A DNA stretch of 26,993 nucleotides, from positions 1 through 26,993 of the forward strand of contig JARYGU010000036.1 of assembly GCA_033795365.1 (NCBI GenBank). Reading direction: 5' to 3'. This document shows positions 1 to 8,393 of this stretch, piece by piece; the first letter of the stretch is position 1, and each line of letters starts with the position of its first letter. Both the position numbers and the translations under genes were made by a program. Origin of the DNA: JARYGU01 sp033795365 (lineage in GTDB: Bacteria; Pseudomonadota; Alphaproteobacteria; Rhizobiales; Rhizobiaceae). Below the pieces are notes generated by a model. The model worked only from the letters and a program-made list of their open reading frames with translations. It did no database searches and was not told the origin of the DNA.

Positions 1-54
1 ATCGGTTTGATCCCGTGGGTGCTTGTAGTCGTTATTATCGTCACAATCGCATAA
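1..54 (+). CDS. C-terminal tail of an unidentified hydrophobic protein (partial)
   Basis: From base 1 a reading frame gives 17 residues, IGLIPWVLVVVIIVTIA, and then a TAA stop. The tail is almost entirely aliphatic, as at the end of a membrane helix. The 5' part lies outside the window, so neither family nor start can be given. A chance open frame of this length is possible; only the composition supports it. Confidence 0.25.
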   Translation: MGLIPWVLVVVIIVTIA

Positions 55-97
55 CCCTCCCACCACCGGACGCTTACCTCGCACGCCTTCGAGCTGA

Positions 98-957
98 GGG
101 TTCGGTTCTCTCTCAACCCAAGTCCAAGAGCTCCTCCCGGAACTATCGCAAAGCCCAATCGGAGCCGCTTCACTCCTCGAACTTCACACTTACGTTGCGG
201 GAGGGCTTCCACTCCAGTTCCCCGCCGAAGTCAATGAACAAAACTTTCGAAGTTTCTATAAGAGCTTTATTCCCACTACCGAAATCGGCGCCAGTCGCCT
301 TTATTCGAATACGTCCATCGGACTGTCTGGCTATCTTGCGGCGAAGAGCGCCGGCGCTCCCTTTGCTTCGCTCCTTGATGAAAAGGTGAGCAAGCCGCTG
401 AACTTGTCGCATACCTTCCTTTCGGTTCCTAAAGATCGCTTTAGCTCGTATGCGCGAGGTTACACGAACTCCAATGCACCGGTACGGGTCAATCCCGGCG
501 TATTCGACGATGAGGCTTACGGAATCAAGACAACCGCGGCCGACCTCCTTGGTTTTGTTGAGGCGTCGGTCAATCCCAACCGATTCGAAGGCTCGTTAAA
601 AGCCGCGCTGATCGCGGCTCGCTCGCTGGTCTATCAAGTCCGTCGAATGTATCAGGGTTTGGGTTGGGAACTTTATCCCGCTCCGGCTCGGCGCGCTGAC
701 CTACTCCAGGGGTCGATCCCGAGTTCGTATTGAAGGCCAATCAGATTGATCCTCCCAGCTTGCATGTGCCGGCGGAGATGGTTGCCACCGCATCAAAAAC
801 AGGCTCGACGGGCGGCTTCGGAGCTTATGCTCTCTTTCAGCCTGAGCGCGGGACCGGAATTGTCATCCTTGTGAATCGGTTCTGGCCAAACTCCGCTCGC
901 ATCGCGACTGCTCATTCCATACTCGAAAAACTCGACCCTGGGTTCTTTGACGATTGA
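98..957 (+). pseudogene. Class C (AmpC-type) beta-lactamase remnant, 5'-truncated and frameshifted
   Basis: Intact AmpC enzymes are periplasmic serine beta-lactamases of about 380 residues. Here only the central and C-terminal parts remain. One frame (about 125-710) reads PELSQSPIGAASLLEL, then AGGLPLQFPAEVN, then LYSNTSIG. The last carries the class C Tyr-x-Asn triad element (YSN), followed by KPLNLSHTF and MYQGLGWELYP. Near 705-715 the frame slips by one base. The next frame resumes with VLKAN and the KTG box in SKTGSTGGFGAY, ending ARIATAHSILEKL before the stop at 957. The signal peptide and the SVSK nucleophile region are missing; an in-frame TGA at 95-97 lies just upstream of the homologous part. 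It cannot encode an active enzyme as read. The frame slip could be a sequencing error, but the missing 5' part could not. Confidence 0.8.
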
Positions 958-1048
958 AAGCGCGGAGTTCGTGCATCGGGCGACCGCATCCTCGCCCAAG
1001 TATACCTCCGTTTTGGACAAATATTCCTGCTCACTAGAGGATTAGAAG

Positions 1049-1524
1049 ATGAAGAAGATAGCGACATTATTGATCGCAGTTATAACTGCTTTCTCCGCTG
1101 CAATCCCCGGTCAGGCTGCCCCGGTTTTTGTCCTCTCGAACCCGGACACTCGGTACACCGTCCAGAACGTCCAATGGAATGGCGACCGAAGGTGGCGGCC
1201 CGACAGACACAATTGGCATGGCCCTTATGGGCATCACCACCAAGCTATCATCGCCCTTGGCGCCATCACCACCGCCCTTGGCATCACCACCGATGTCACA
1301 ACAGTTCCAATGCCGCAGCGGTTCTCGGAGGTCTTGCAGCTGGCGCCATAATTAGTGGCGCTATCGCTCAGTCCCAGCAACCCCGTTACGCGCTGCCTCA
1401 GCGTGACTTACACGGCGATCGGCACGTCAGCTGGTGTTTCGCGCGATACCGCTCTTACCGCAGCTTCGACAACACCTTCCAACCATTCAATGGGCCTCGC
1501 CAGCAATGCTATTCACCCTACTGA
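1049..1524 (+). pseudogene. BA14K-family small secreted protein, one frameshift
   Basis: The start ATG at 1049 follows AGAGGA. The N-terminus MKKIATLLIAVITAFSAA ending GQAAP is a typical Sec signal peptide of about 24 residues. A His/Trp-rich stretch follows (HNWHGPYGHHHQ). Near 1240-1248 one base appears lost and the protein continues in the next frame: HRPWRHHHRPWHHHR, a glycine/alanine hydrophobic segment (AAAVLGGLAAGAIISGAIA), then the BA14K signature HVSWCFARYRSYRSFDNTFQ with GPRQQCYSPY at the stop. BA14K proteins were described as immunoreactive or lectin-like envelope proteins of Brucella and relatives, which makes this a useful taxonomic marker. If the indel is an assembly error, the protein would be about 158 residues and normal for the family. 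Its 3' end overlaps the opposing gene. Confidence 0.75.
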
Positions 1525-1951
1525 TACGCGAAAACTCAAAGGTAGGGCGGATCCCGGCAGCGATATGCGCGCAGAGCGATATCAAGCCAGAGACGCATAG
1601 GTTATCTGGCACCCGCTCTGTATTTTCAGCGACCTCGCCTTTGTCGTGCTCGTTTGCGGCTAGGGCGCCGCCCTCGAGATGATAGACCGTCGGTTCCTCC
1701 GAGAAATATGCCTGTATGCCTCTCATGAACTCCTCATGGTCTTCACTCGCTTCGAAAGCTGGAGTGTGATCCTCGAGCGAGCGCCATAGCACGATTAGGT
1801 TGAAGACCTTCGGCGTTTCGATCCCCCGAGCCAGAACGTGACCACGGTAACCCTTCGCACGCGTGAGCGGAGGAACAACGCTCTGGAATGCCTGCCTGAA
1901 CTCTCTGATCTTGTCCTCATAGACGGGCAGCACGGCGATCTCATAAATCAT
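1487..1951 (-). CDS. Antibiotic biosynthesis monooxygenase (ABM)-domain protein with extended C-terminus
   Basis: Residues 1-95 (MIYEIAVLPVYEDKIREFRQ through EEPTVYHLEGG) have the look of the small ferredoxin-like ABM/YgiN fold: a beta strand, a helix with a spaced acidic pattern, then FNLIVLWRSLEDHTPAF and a helix ending in the HEEFM region. Such proteins are usually about 95-110 residues, act as dimers, and oxidise quinol-like substrates without cofactors or serve as small-molecule sensors. This one runs on to 154 residues. The last 55 or so have no ABM character and are encoded opposite and just past the BA14K gene end, so the original stop was probably lost. The ATG overlaps the stop of the upstream oxidoreductase gene (ATGA at 1951-1948), indicating translational coupling and a joint redox role. 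The domain call rests on pattern recognition. Confidence 0.7.
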   Translation of the reverse strand: MIYEIAVLPVYEDKIREFRQAFQSVVPPLTRAKGYRGHVLARGIETPKVFNLIVLWRSLEDHTPAFEASEDHEEFMRGIQAYFSEEPTVYHLEGGALAANEHDKGEVAENTERVPDNLCVSGLISLCAHIAAGIRPTFEFSRISRVNSIAGEAH

Positions 1952-2946
1952 GGTTGCACCTTTGTGTCGGCCGACGGGCCAATGGCGATGGCGATCTTAC
2001 CCCGCAAACCGTTATTGGGTTTCTCGAGCAGCGCATGGGCAAGCGGAAGGTCGGCGAGCGAATAGACGGCGCCTACGTGCGGTCGCAACTGACCGCGTTC
2101 CACCAGTGTGCTCAGCTCGTCAAGCTTGCCTTGGTTCTGCCTCGTGAAGACGAAGTGGTAGCTCGCGTTCTTACCCCATGCCTCGATGAGGTTCTGCGGC
2201 TGTGCAATGTCCACGATCGAGACAACGCGACCAAGTTGTGCGAGCACCTTCGGGCTGCGGGACAATGTGTCGCCGCCGAGGGTGTCAAACACGACGTCTA
2301 CCCCGAGGCCTTCGGTTTCCCGCATGATGGCGTCGACATAATCCTCTTTCCTGTAGTCAATAACGACATCTGCCCCGACACTTTGCGCAAACTCGAAGTT
2401 TTCTTCGCGCACGGTCGTGAAGACCCTCGCGCCGATGGCTTTCGCGACCTGGATGGCCACGTGCCCTACCCCTCCCGCGCCACCATGGATCAGGATGCTT
2501 TCTCCCACCCTGAGGGCAGCACGCGAGACAAGAGCTTCCCAGGCTGTTCCGCCGACCAGGCTGAGGCTGGCGGCTTCCAGATGGCTGAGCGCGCTGGGCT
2601 TCCTTCCGATGATATTCTCGTTCGCAACGTGGTACTCGGCGTAACTTCCCGGACCATCGAATATTTGCGGCGTGTACCAAACTTCGTCTCCAACCGAGAA
2701 CATCGTCACGCCCGTTCCCACGGCTTCGATAACGCCGGATACGTCATGCCCCGTAATGGCCGGCAATGGCACATAGTCATTATAGTCGCCGCGCCGAACC
2801 TGATAGTCTAAGGGGTTGACGGACGTGGCATGGACGCGAACCAGGACTTGTCCCGCCTGGGGACCTGGCTTCGGCACGTCGGAAAGTTCGAACGATTCCG
2901 GGCCACCGAAGCGAGTGAGGACGGCTGCTTTCATGGTCTTGGTCAT
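1948..2946 (-). CDS. Zinc-independent NADPH:quinone oxidoreductase (MDR superfamily)
   Basis: This 332-residue medium-chain reductase is start-chosen at MTKTMKAAVLTRFGG (2946); an upstream in-frame start would add 14 unrelated residues. It has the N-terminal GroES-like domain (about 30-130) with NPLDYQVRRG and GHDVSGVIEAVG, and the NADPH-binding GGAGGVG loop at 155-161. The zinc-binding Cys/His set of alcohol dehydrogenases is absent (GHDVSG rather than GHE), placing it with quinone oxidoreductases such as QorA. Family members reduce quinones or alpha,beta-unsaturated carbonyls in the cytoplasm with NADPH. It is the first gene of a two-gene operon with the ABM protein, to which it is coupled by ATGA. 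It is divergent from the LysR gene at 3086, across a 139-bp gap holding a TTCAA-N7-TTGAA dyad, so control by that LysR protein is likely. Confidence 0.88.
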   Translation of the reverse strand: MTKTMKAAVLTRFGGPESFELSDVPKPGPQAGQVLVRVHATSVNPLDYQVRRGDYNDYVPLPAITGHDVSGVIEAVGTGVTMFSVGDEVWYTPQIFDGPGSYAEYHVANENIIGRKPSALSHLEAASLSLVGGTAWEALVSRAALRVGESILIHGGAGGVGHVAIQVAKAIGARVFTTVREENFEFAQSVGADVVIDYRKEDYVDAIMRETEGLGVDVVFDTLGGDTLSRSPKVLAQLGRVVSIVDIAQPQNLIEAWGKNASYHFVFTRQNQGKLDELSTLVERGQLRPHVGAVYSLADLPLAHALLEKPNNGLRGKIAIAIGPSADTKVQP

Positions 2947-3058
2947 GGTGATCTCTTTGATGGTGGCTTTGACTGGCTCGCCATACATGGCGCCGTCTTG
3001 GTGTGTCCTATTTGATCTCTCACGATTGCTTTCGGTAGCGCCTCCGTTTTAGGATCAG

Positions 3059-3077
3059 TTTCAACAGAGTTTTGAAA
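3059..3077. promoter_or_regulatory. Candidate LysR operator, TTCAA-N7-TTGAA (copy 1)
   Basis: The perfect dyad TTTCAA-cagagtt-TTGAAA lies 8 bp before the LysR ATG at 3086 and about 110 bp from the divergent quinone oxidoreductase start. The same TTCAA-N7-TTGAA core recurs at 6530-6546 and 7552-7568. LysR-type regulators bind interrupted dyads of about this size and often repress their own gene from a site near the start. Assignment to this regulator is inferred from position and recurrence. Confidence 0.6.
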
Positions 3078-3085
3078 GTCAGTTC

Positions 3086-4018
3086 ATGGACGTGGACGAT
3101 TTGAGTCTCTTCGTGCGTATTGCCCAGCTGCACAGCATCAGTGCCGCAGCCCGCGACTTGGGTCTGACGCCTGCTGGCGCGAGCGCCAAACTCGCCGCTC
3201 TTGAGCGGAAACTCAGCGCCAGGCTTCTCCATCGCACCACGCGCCAAGCGACATTGACCGAGGACGGCCTCGCCTTCCTGCCACATGCGGAACATATTGT
3301 GCTCGCAGCGGAGGCTGCCCGAGCGGCGCTTGGTCGAGAGCAAGCTGCGCCTCGCGGCACCTTGCGAGTAGCCGCCCCCGCCTCGTTCGCGCGAATGCAT
3401 ATTGTGCCGGGTCTGCCCGACTTCTGTAGGCAATATCCCGACTTGGCACTTGATTTGCGCATTTCAGACAGCATCGTTGATCTGGTCGAGGGTGCCTTCG
3501 ATGTGGCAGTTCGTTATACCGAGCTCAGCGACTCATCCTTTGTCGCGCGACGACTTGCTCCGGACAATCGGGTGCTGGTCGCGTCACCCGACTATCTCGA
3601 GCAGCGCGGGCGGCCGACGACGCCCGACGAGTTGGCGGAACATTCTTGTCTGGTCGTCGGCACTTTGGATCTCTGGACGTTTCGAGGGGAAGGTGAGGAG
3701 GTGATCGAGCGGCGTGTCACGCCGAGCCTTCGCATCAATGACGGCACTGCAGTGCGCGACGCGGCTTCTGCCGGACTTGGCATCGCTCTTATGGCCACGT
3801 GGTGCGCATCGAACGAGTTGCTATCTGGCGCCCTCGTTCCAGTCGTTCCAGAATATCCACTAATCTCAACACAGACACTTTGGGCGTTTTATCCCAGCTC
3901 TCGCGAACTGGCGCCGAAAGTGAGAGTGTTCATCGACTGGCTTGTCAATCGGTTCGGCAATCAACCCTACTGGGATAAAGGGCTAGAAAACATCCTCGAT
4001 CACGGTGGATATACCTGA
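3086..4018 (+). CDS. LysR-family transcriptional regulator (divergent from quinone oxidoreductase)
   Basis: The product is 310 residues. The N-terminal winged helix-turn-helix (1-60) reads MDVDDLSLFVRIAQLHSIS, then AARDLGLTPAGASAKLAALE as the recognition region and RLLHRTTRQATLTEDG as the wing. A linker follows, then the periplasmic-binding-like effector domain (about 90-300: GTLRVAAPASFARMHIVPGL, DLVEGAFDVAVRY, DAASAGLGIALMATW). This is the common CrgA-like subgroup that controls neighbouring oxidoreductases, usually in response to an electrophile or aromatic compound; the effector is not predictable here. The last 20 residues (from about NQPYWDKG) extend past the usual end. The perfect dyad immediately upstream suggests autorepression. 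Its recognition region resembles that of the LysR protein at 6612-7541, which has the same dyad. Confidence 0.92.
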   Translation: MDVDDLSLFVRIAQLHSISAAARDLGLTPAGASAKLAALERKLSARLLHRTTRQATLTEDGLAFLPHAEHIVLAAEAARAALGREQAAPRGTLRVAAPASFARMHIVPGLPDFCRQYPDLALDLRISDSIVDLVEGAFDVAVRYTELSDSSFVARRLAPDNRVLVASPDYLEQRGRPTTPDELAEHSCLVVGTLDLWTFRGEGEEVIERRVTPSLRINDGTAVRDAASAGLGIALMATWCASNELLSGALVPVVPEYPLISTQTLWAFYPSSRELAPKVRVFIDWLVNRFGNQPYWDKGLENILDHGGYT

Positions 4019-4304
4019 TGTGCGGTTCCGATGCGCGCGGGAACACGAGTTCATACCGAATCGGCAGCGTTTGCGCTTGAACGACATGATGTCACGATCT
4101 GATGGATTGACGAGGCAGAAAAGACCTTGGGACGTAAACAGTTCGATCAAACGCAAGGGGCGGACTGAGTTCGGAGCCGTTAGAAGATCGAAACGAAGTG
4201 CTGCAGGTGGCTGAAGGAAACCGGCTTCATTTTGCGCTCTCGCTTTTGAAGAGCCGTATAATATTTATCTACCAATTATAGACCCGTAGATCGACCCTCT
4301 TCAC
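4019..4304. other. Intergenic stretch with no supported gene
   Basis: This 286-bp gap separates the convergent LysR gene and the broken MFS gene. A 69-codon plus-strand frame (4005-4214) overlaps the LysR end and has no family character, so I do not call it. The right edge is AT-rich (around 4256-4280). I see no convincing terminator or RNA. Confidence 0.5.
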
Positions 4305-5492
4305 TCACTGCCTCTTGAACCCGAGGATGACCATCGCGCCAGTAAGCGTCGCCGAAGCCGCATGGAGGATTGCGCCAGTCGAGCCGAAGCCCTCGATGAT
4401 GAGACCGCCAATTGCCCGCGCCTGTCGCTATCGCGACCTGAAAAATCGACGACAGAAGCGCACCAGCGCTTTCGGCGTGATCGGGCGCTGCTCCCGCATT
4501 CCAGATCGAGATCGCCACGGGGAAACCGCCGAAGGCAACGCCCCACAGAGCAGTCGCCACGAACGCAACTCCTGCGATTGTGCCGAAAAGGCTGAGCGCG
4601 AATGCAGCACCGGCTATCAGGAGTGAGAATAAGGCGACGGCCCATGCGGGACTGCGCTCGGCGATGACTCCGCCGACGAAATTTCCCATAAAGCCCCCAA
4701 GGCCGAAGACCAGGAGAGCGAGCGAGACGGTCGAGATGTCGAGGCGCGGGACCTCCTCCAAAAAGGGGCGAATGAAGGTGAAGCCGGCGAAGTGCCCTGA
4801 CATCACGAGGAATGCCGTTACAAAACTGATCGCCACCGAACGGCGCGACAGCGTCGTTTTAAAGGAGTTCAGACCGGGCGCGGCCATAGCAGGTAGCTTA
4901 GGAAGGGCCAGTACCTGGATCGCCAGCGCAGCCAAACCGATGCCGGACGCAGCGAGGAAAGTGGCGCGCCAGCCCCATAGTCCTCCAAGAAAAGTGCCCA
5001 GCGGTGCAGCAAAAACTAACGCGAGGGAGATACCCATGATGATGATCGAAATTGCCCGCGGCACCTTGTCGGCAGGGCCAAACGCAAAGCGAGCGCCGCC
5101 ATCATGGCCCAGAAACTACCGAGAGCGAAGCCCAGAATCGCGCGAGCGGCCAGGAGTATTGTGATGCTGGGTGCATAGGCCGAAAAGATGTTGGAAATGA
5201 TAAGCATCGCCGTCAGACCAAAAACAATCTTCTGTCGGTCCAGCTTGCCCGACACTAAAATAAGAGATGGCCCGGCGATCGCAGCGATGGCGGCTGTAGC
5301 CGTGATAGCGTGGCCAACCACACCCTTGGAAACACCCAATTCATTCGCTATCGGCGTCAGCAAACTGATCGGCAAGAACTCCGCAGTGACCAGGCAAAAT
5401 GCTCCGAATGCAAGCGATAATACGGCTAGCCACGCAGCGGGCGGCTCGTCAAACAGATCATCGCGCTCTTTTGTATTCGCTAGCTCAGACAA
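4305..5492 (-). pseudogene. MFS drug/sugar efflux transporter (AraJ-like), two frameshifts
   Basis: A TTG start at 5492 with AAGGA seven bases upstream begins MSELANTKERDDLFDEPPAA, then membrane helices AWLAVLSLAFGAFCLVTAEF and the motif-A-like segment SGKLDRQKIVFG. These are hallmarks of 12-helix DHA1-type efflux permeases of about 395 residues. Near 5075-5085, after ALALRLALP, one base seems missing. The frame resumes at VPRAISIIIMGISLALVFAA and continues through GWRATFLAASGIG and several helices. Near 4415, after FQVAIATGA, one base seems added. The restored frame reads AIGGLIIEGFGSTGA and ends GFKRQ at 4305. All expected helices are recognisable, so the loss is recent or artefactual. The gene follows the SDR at 5680 on the same strand, after 187 bp. 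Confidence 0.8.
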
Positions 5493-5679
5493 GGGATTTC
5501 CTTCGGATTATGCCAGACCCTCCTCAGCGTGGTTGTTTTCGGCCCCACGAAGCGGCGACCATCCAGCGGCGTCATGCAACCGTGTCTGTGAAAGCCCGCG
5601 TTGAGCCGTTGATTGGTCGGTGAGGCGTCGATATCGATGGCGTCGTCGAAGCGGATTATGCACTTCGCTGCGGCATTTT

Positions 5680-6444
5680 TCAGGATGTGAAACCGCCATC
5701 AGCCCGGATGTCAGCACCCGTTACAAAGGAGGCCTCTGGACTTGCAAGGAATGCGACAACGCTCGCAATTTCCTGAGGCTTCCCATAGCGGCCGGCCGCG
5801 ATACGCGAGATTTGCATAGCCGCAAACTCGCCATCGACAGGATTCATATCGGTGTGGGTTGGGCCCGGATGTACTGTGTTGACTGTGATGCCGCGTGGTC
5901 CGAGGTCATGTGCCAGGCTTCTGTTGAAGCCGGCGACTGCCCCCTTGGTGAGGCCGTATGCTGAGAGCCCAGGAACCCCGGCATATTTCGTAATTGAACT
6001 GCCGATTTGTATGATCCGGCCGCCATCCTTCATATGACGTACGGCTTCCTGCGTAGCAACGAAAACGCCTGTTACGTTGACGGCGAGCATTGCCTGATAG
6101 TCATCGAATGCGATTTCGTCGATCGGACCGGCGAAGGCGATCCCTGCATTATTTACAAGAATGTCGAGGCCGCCGAACCTATCGACCGTCTCGGCGACGG
6201 CGGCTCGTATTGCATCCGGATTAGCGGCATCAGCTGCAATAGCCAGGGCGCGACCCCCCGCTTTCTCTATGGCGACGGAGACTTCCTCAGCCTTCGCAGG
6301 TGATCCGCGATAGGTGAAGGCAACCTGAGCGCCGTCGGCTGCTAAACGCTGGACGATTGATGCGCCGATAGATCGTGATCCACCGGTGACAAGTGCGATC
6401 TTGCCGCTCAGTGGAAGATATCGAGACGAGGTTAATTCAGTCAT
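5680..6444 (-). CDS. Short-chain dehydrogenase/reductase (3-oxoacyl-ACP reductase-like)
   Basis: The product is 254 residues, starting at MTELTSSRYLP (6444), where AAGGAG sits seven bases upstream; a longer in-frame start at 6489 lacks this. Classical SDR features are the cofactor loop TGGSRSIGA (20-28, with Ser replacing the usual first Gly of GIG), NNAG (98-101), the catalytic Ser in IGSS (149/150), and Tyr163/Lys167 in YGLTK. The C-terminus is GADIRADGGFTS. Such enzymes reduce ketones or aldehydes with NAD(P)H in the cytoplasm; the substrate is unknown. It shares the segment T-x-T-x-MNP-x-x-GEF and general similarity with the SDR at 9444, suggesting paralogy. A strong dyad containing TTCAA-N7-TTGAA lies 86 bp upstream, and the LysR gene that probably reads it is next upstream on the same strand. 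Confidence 0.92.
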   Translation of the reverse strand: MTELTSSRYLPLSGKIALVTGGSRSIGASIVQRLAADGAQVAFTYRGSPAKAEEVSVAIEKAGGRALAIAADAANPDAIRAAVAETVDRFGGLDILVNNAGIAFAGPIDEIAFDDYQAMLAVNVTGVFVATQEAVRHMKDGGRIIQIGSSITKYAGVPGLSAYGLTKGAVAGFNRSLAHDLGPRGITVNTVHPGPTHTDMNPVDGEFAAMQISRIAAGRYGKPQEIASVVAFLASPEASFVTGADIRADGGFTS

Positions 6445-6525
6445 TTTTTCACTCCTTTTACGTGTCTGCGGAGTGATATATTTGCCCATTCCTATCCTAG
6501 CTTATTAGCGTAATCTCGGTTGGAT

Positions 6526-6550
6526 CATATTCAAGCATGTGTTGAATATG
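6526..6550. promoter_or_regulatory. Candidate LysR operator upstream of the SDR (copy 2, 9-bp arms)
   Basis: The perfect dyad CATATTCAA-gcatgtg-TTGAATATG lies between the LysR gene stop (6612) and the SDR start (6444). Its core is the same TTCAA-N7-TTGAA found at 3060-3076 and 7552-7568. An extra half site, TTATTCAA, lies at 6553-6560 next to it, as in multi-site LysR promoters. Binding by the adjacent LysR protein is inferred. Confidence 0.65.
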
Positions 6551-6611
6551 GGTTATTCAATGCAGTCCAACTAGCACGCTTTTCAAAGAAGCTAACAAGG
6601 ACGTGTGGACA

Positions 6612-7541
6612 TTAGCCGAGACTGCCTGCAAACCGGGCACTGAGGCGCTCGCGACGGAAATATTCAGTATAGAAATCGATGAAAGCGCGTGTTTTTAGCG
6701 GTTGGAGCACGCGGCCTGAGTAGTAGAGCGAGATAGATCCGGCATCGGCATACCACTTCGGAAGGATACGTTCGAGCGCGCCACTTTCCATATGCGGCAG
6801 CACATCGGGTACGGCCAACAATGCAATGCCCAACCCCGCGATTGCCGCCTGCACCATGGGCGCGGCGTCACTCATTACAATTGTCTCGTTGAGGAGCGCG
6901 CGCTCTTCGCGTCCTTGAGCGTCCCGCATCATCCATTGCCTGATCCGGCCCGAATTCGAGGACCGCATCAAAATTCCGGCATGATCGGCCAGATCGGCAG
7001 GGCTAGCCGGCCGGCGACGTGCAGCAAAATAGCTGGGCGATGCGACCGCGATAACGTGTACGGGTGCGAGCGTCGTGGAAACGATGCCAGGATTGAGTTC
7101 GAAACCACCGCCGATCGCGGCGTCGAAACCCTCGGCGATAAGATCGACCTTGCGGCTGTCGAAATGCCAGTCAGGTCTGACGCCCGGATAACGGGCCAGA
7201 AAGTCGGGCAGTGCGGGGAGAACGTATCCCATCGCGAACGACAAACTCATGCTGAGCTTCAAAACGCCGACGGGCTCGCCCTTCGTTTGTGATGCCCCGT
7301 CGATTGCCCCCTGAAGGTGGTTCAAGCTGTCGCCGATGCTTACCAGAAACGACTCCCCCGCCTCGGTCAGGGTCAGCTTCCGCGTTGAGCGGTGAAACAG
7401 CCGTATACCGAGGTTCCGTTCCAGCATTGCAACATTCCGGCTGACTGCGGCCGGTGTGATCGAGAGACGCCGTGCAGCCCCAGAAAAGCTGCTCGCTTCT
7501 GCGCTTCGAACGAAGGCTTCGAGGTTTGCAAGTGTCTCCAT
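6612..7541 (-). CDS. LysR-family transcriptional regulator of the SDR/reductase cluster
   Basis: The product is 309 residues from METLANLEAFVRSAEASSFS (7541); a longer start at 7583 would run through the operator-like dyad. The HTH is in AARRLSITPAAVSRNVAMLE with the wing RLFHRSTRKLTLTEAG. The effector domain runs from about 88 (GVLKLSMSLSFAMGYVLPAL, DLIAEGFDAAIGGG, VQAAIAGLGIALLAVPDV) to the C-terminus. It is divergent from the gene at 7732 across 190 bp. The dyad at 7552-7568 is 10 bp from its start codon, and another is ahead of the SDR downstream. It probably autoregulates and controls genes on both sides. The recognition helix (TPAAVSRNVAMLERNL) resembles that of the LysR protein at 3086 (TPAGASAKLAALERKL), consistent with a shared DNA target. 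Confidence 0.93.
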   Translation of the reverse strand: METLANLEAFVRSAEASSFSGAARRLSITPAAVSRNVAMLERNLGIRLFHRSTRKLTLTEAGESFLVSIGDSLNHLQGAIDGASQTKGEPVGVLKLSMSLSFAMGYVLPALPDFLARYPGVRPDWHFDSRKVDLIAEGFDAAIGGGFELNPGIVSTTLAPVHVIAVASPSYFAARRRPASPADLADHAGILMRSSNSGRIRQWMMRDAQGREERALLNETIVMSDAAPMVQAAIAGLGIALLAVPDVLPHMESGALERILPKWYADAGSISLYYSGRVLQPLKTRAFIDFYTEYFRRERLSARFAGSLG

Positions 7542-7551
7542 AAACGTAACC

Positions 7552-7568
7552 TTCAAACGTTGATTGAA
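7552..7568. promoter_or_regulatory. Candidate LysR operator, TTCAA-N7-TTGAA (copy 3)
   Basis: TTCAA-acgttga-TTGAA lies 10 bp upstream of the LysR ATG (7541, minus strand), in the divergent promoter region shared with the reductase gene at 7732. Its position relative to the regulator start matches copy 1 at 3060-3076 (8 bp), supporting autoregulation by the same kind of protein. Confidence 0.55.
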
Positions 7569-7731
7569 ACTAAAACAATTCATTTATGACTTATGCTGCG
7601 TGTATTTGCCAGCCATATTCCAGCCAACAGCAGCACCGGTTTTCTGCAACACCAACCGCATCAGGCCCAGGATGCAGCGGGAAAACCGACCGCCGCAGAC
7701 AAAATTCTCACGAACCGTAAAGGAGTGGGTC

Positions 7732-8328
7732 ATGACCGTAGGAATTATCGGAGCCGGCAATATAGGGGGTGCATTTGCCACCGCGCTCGGCAGGGCGGGA
7801 ATCGAAGCCGTGATCGCAAACAGCCGAGGACCGGAAAGCCTCACGATGCTTGTTTCGAAGCTAGGCAGCACGATCCGGGCTGGAAGCCTGCAAGAGGCCG
7901 CGGCGCAAGACATCGTTCTCGTGGCGGTCCCGTGGTCAAAGATACCTGGTGCGCTCGCCGGTTTGAACTTCGACGGCAAGATCGTAGTCGATGCCAACAA
8001 CTCTATCGAAGCGCCGCTTTACCGGCCGGCGGACCTTGGCGGCCGCACCTCTACGGATATCTTCACCGCCCTCGTGCCAGGCGCGCGCGTCGTCAAAGCG
8101 TTCAACCACCTGACGCCAAAGCAACTGTCGGGCGACCCCCGCTCTGAAGGAGGCAAGCGGGTCCTGTTTTACTCGGGCAACGATATGAGGGCGAAGGCTG
8201 AGGTCGCCGCCATCATTGATCGCCTCGGCTTCTTCGGGATCGATCTCGGCGGGCTCGCGGTCGGCAGCCAGCTGGTTCAGTTCCCCGGCGGCCCGCTGCC
8301 CGCTCTCAACCTCGTCAAGTTCGATTGA
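7732..8328 (+). CDS. NADP oxidoreductase, coenzyme F420-dependent-like Rossmann protein
   Basis: The product is 198 residues. The start is ATG 7732 with AAGGAG close upstream; a longer in-frame start at 7564 has no ribosome site. It has a single Rossmann domain: MTVGIIGAGNIGGAFATAL with GAGNIG at 7-12, IANSRGP after the second strand (the position that binds the NADP phosphate), DIVLVAVPWSKIP, and KIVVDANNS. It continues with ARVVKAFNHLTPKQLSGDP and VLFYSGND. This is the architecture of the small NADPH-dependent F420-reductase-like family (COG2085), common in bacteria that lack F420, where the partner is unknown. It is the first of three co-directional genes, all oxidoreductases, divergent from the LysR gene at 6612-7541. 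Confidence 0.88.
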   Translation: MTVGIIGAGNIGGAFATALGRAGIEAVIANSRGPESLTMLVSKLGSTIRAGSLQEAAAQDIVLVAVPWSKIPGALAGLNFDGKIVVDANNSIEAPLYRPADLGGRTSTDIFTALVPGARVVKAFNHLTPKQLSGDPRSEGGKRVLFYSGNDMRAKAEVAAIIDRLGFFGIDLGGLAVGSQLVQFPGGPLPALNLVKFD

Positions 8329-8393
8329 ACATCGCTACGCTCCTTTCTTCTGCAATCGGAACGCCGCGCCATCTGGAACACGGAGACAAGATC

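Noticed and set aside
1954..2811. Long plus-strand open frame (285 codons) opposite the quinone oxidoreductase
   Set aside because: It is antisense to a clear MDR-family gene, has no family character and no ribosome site.
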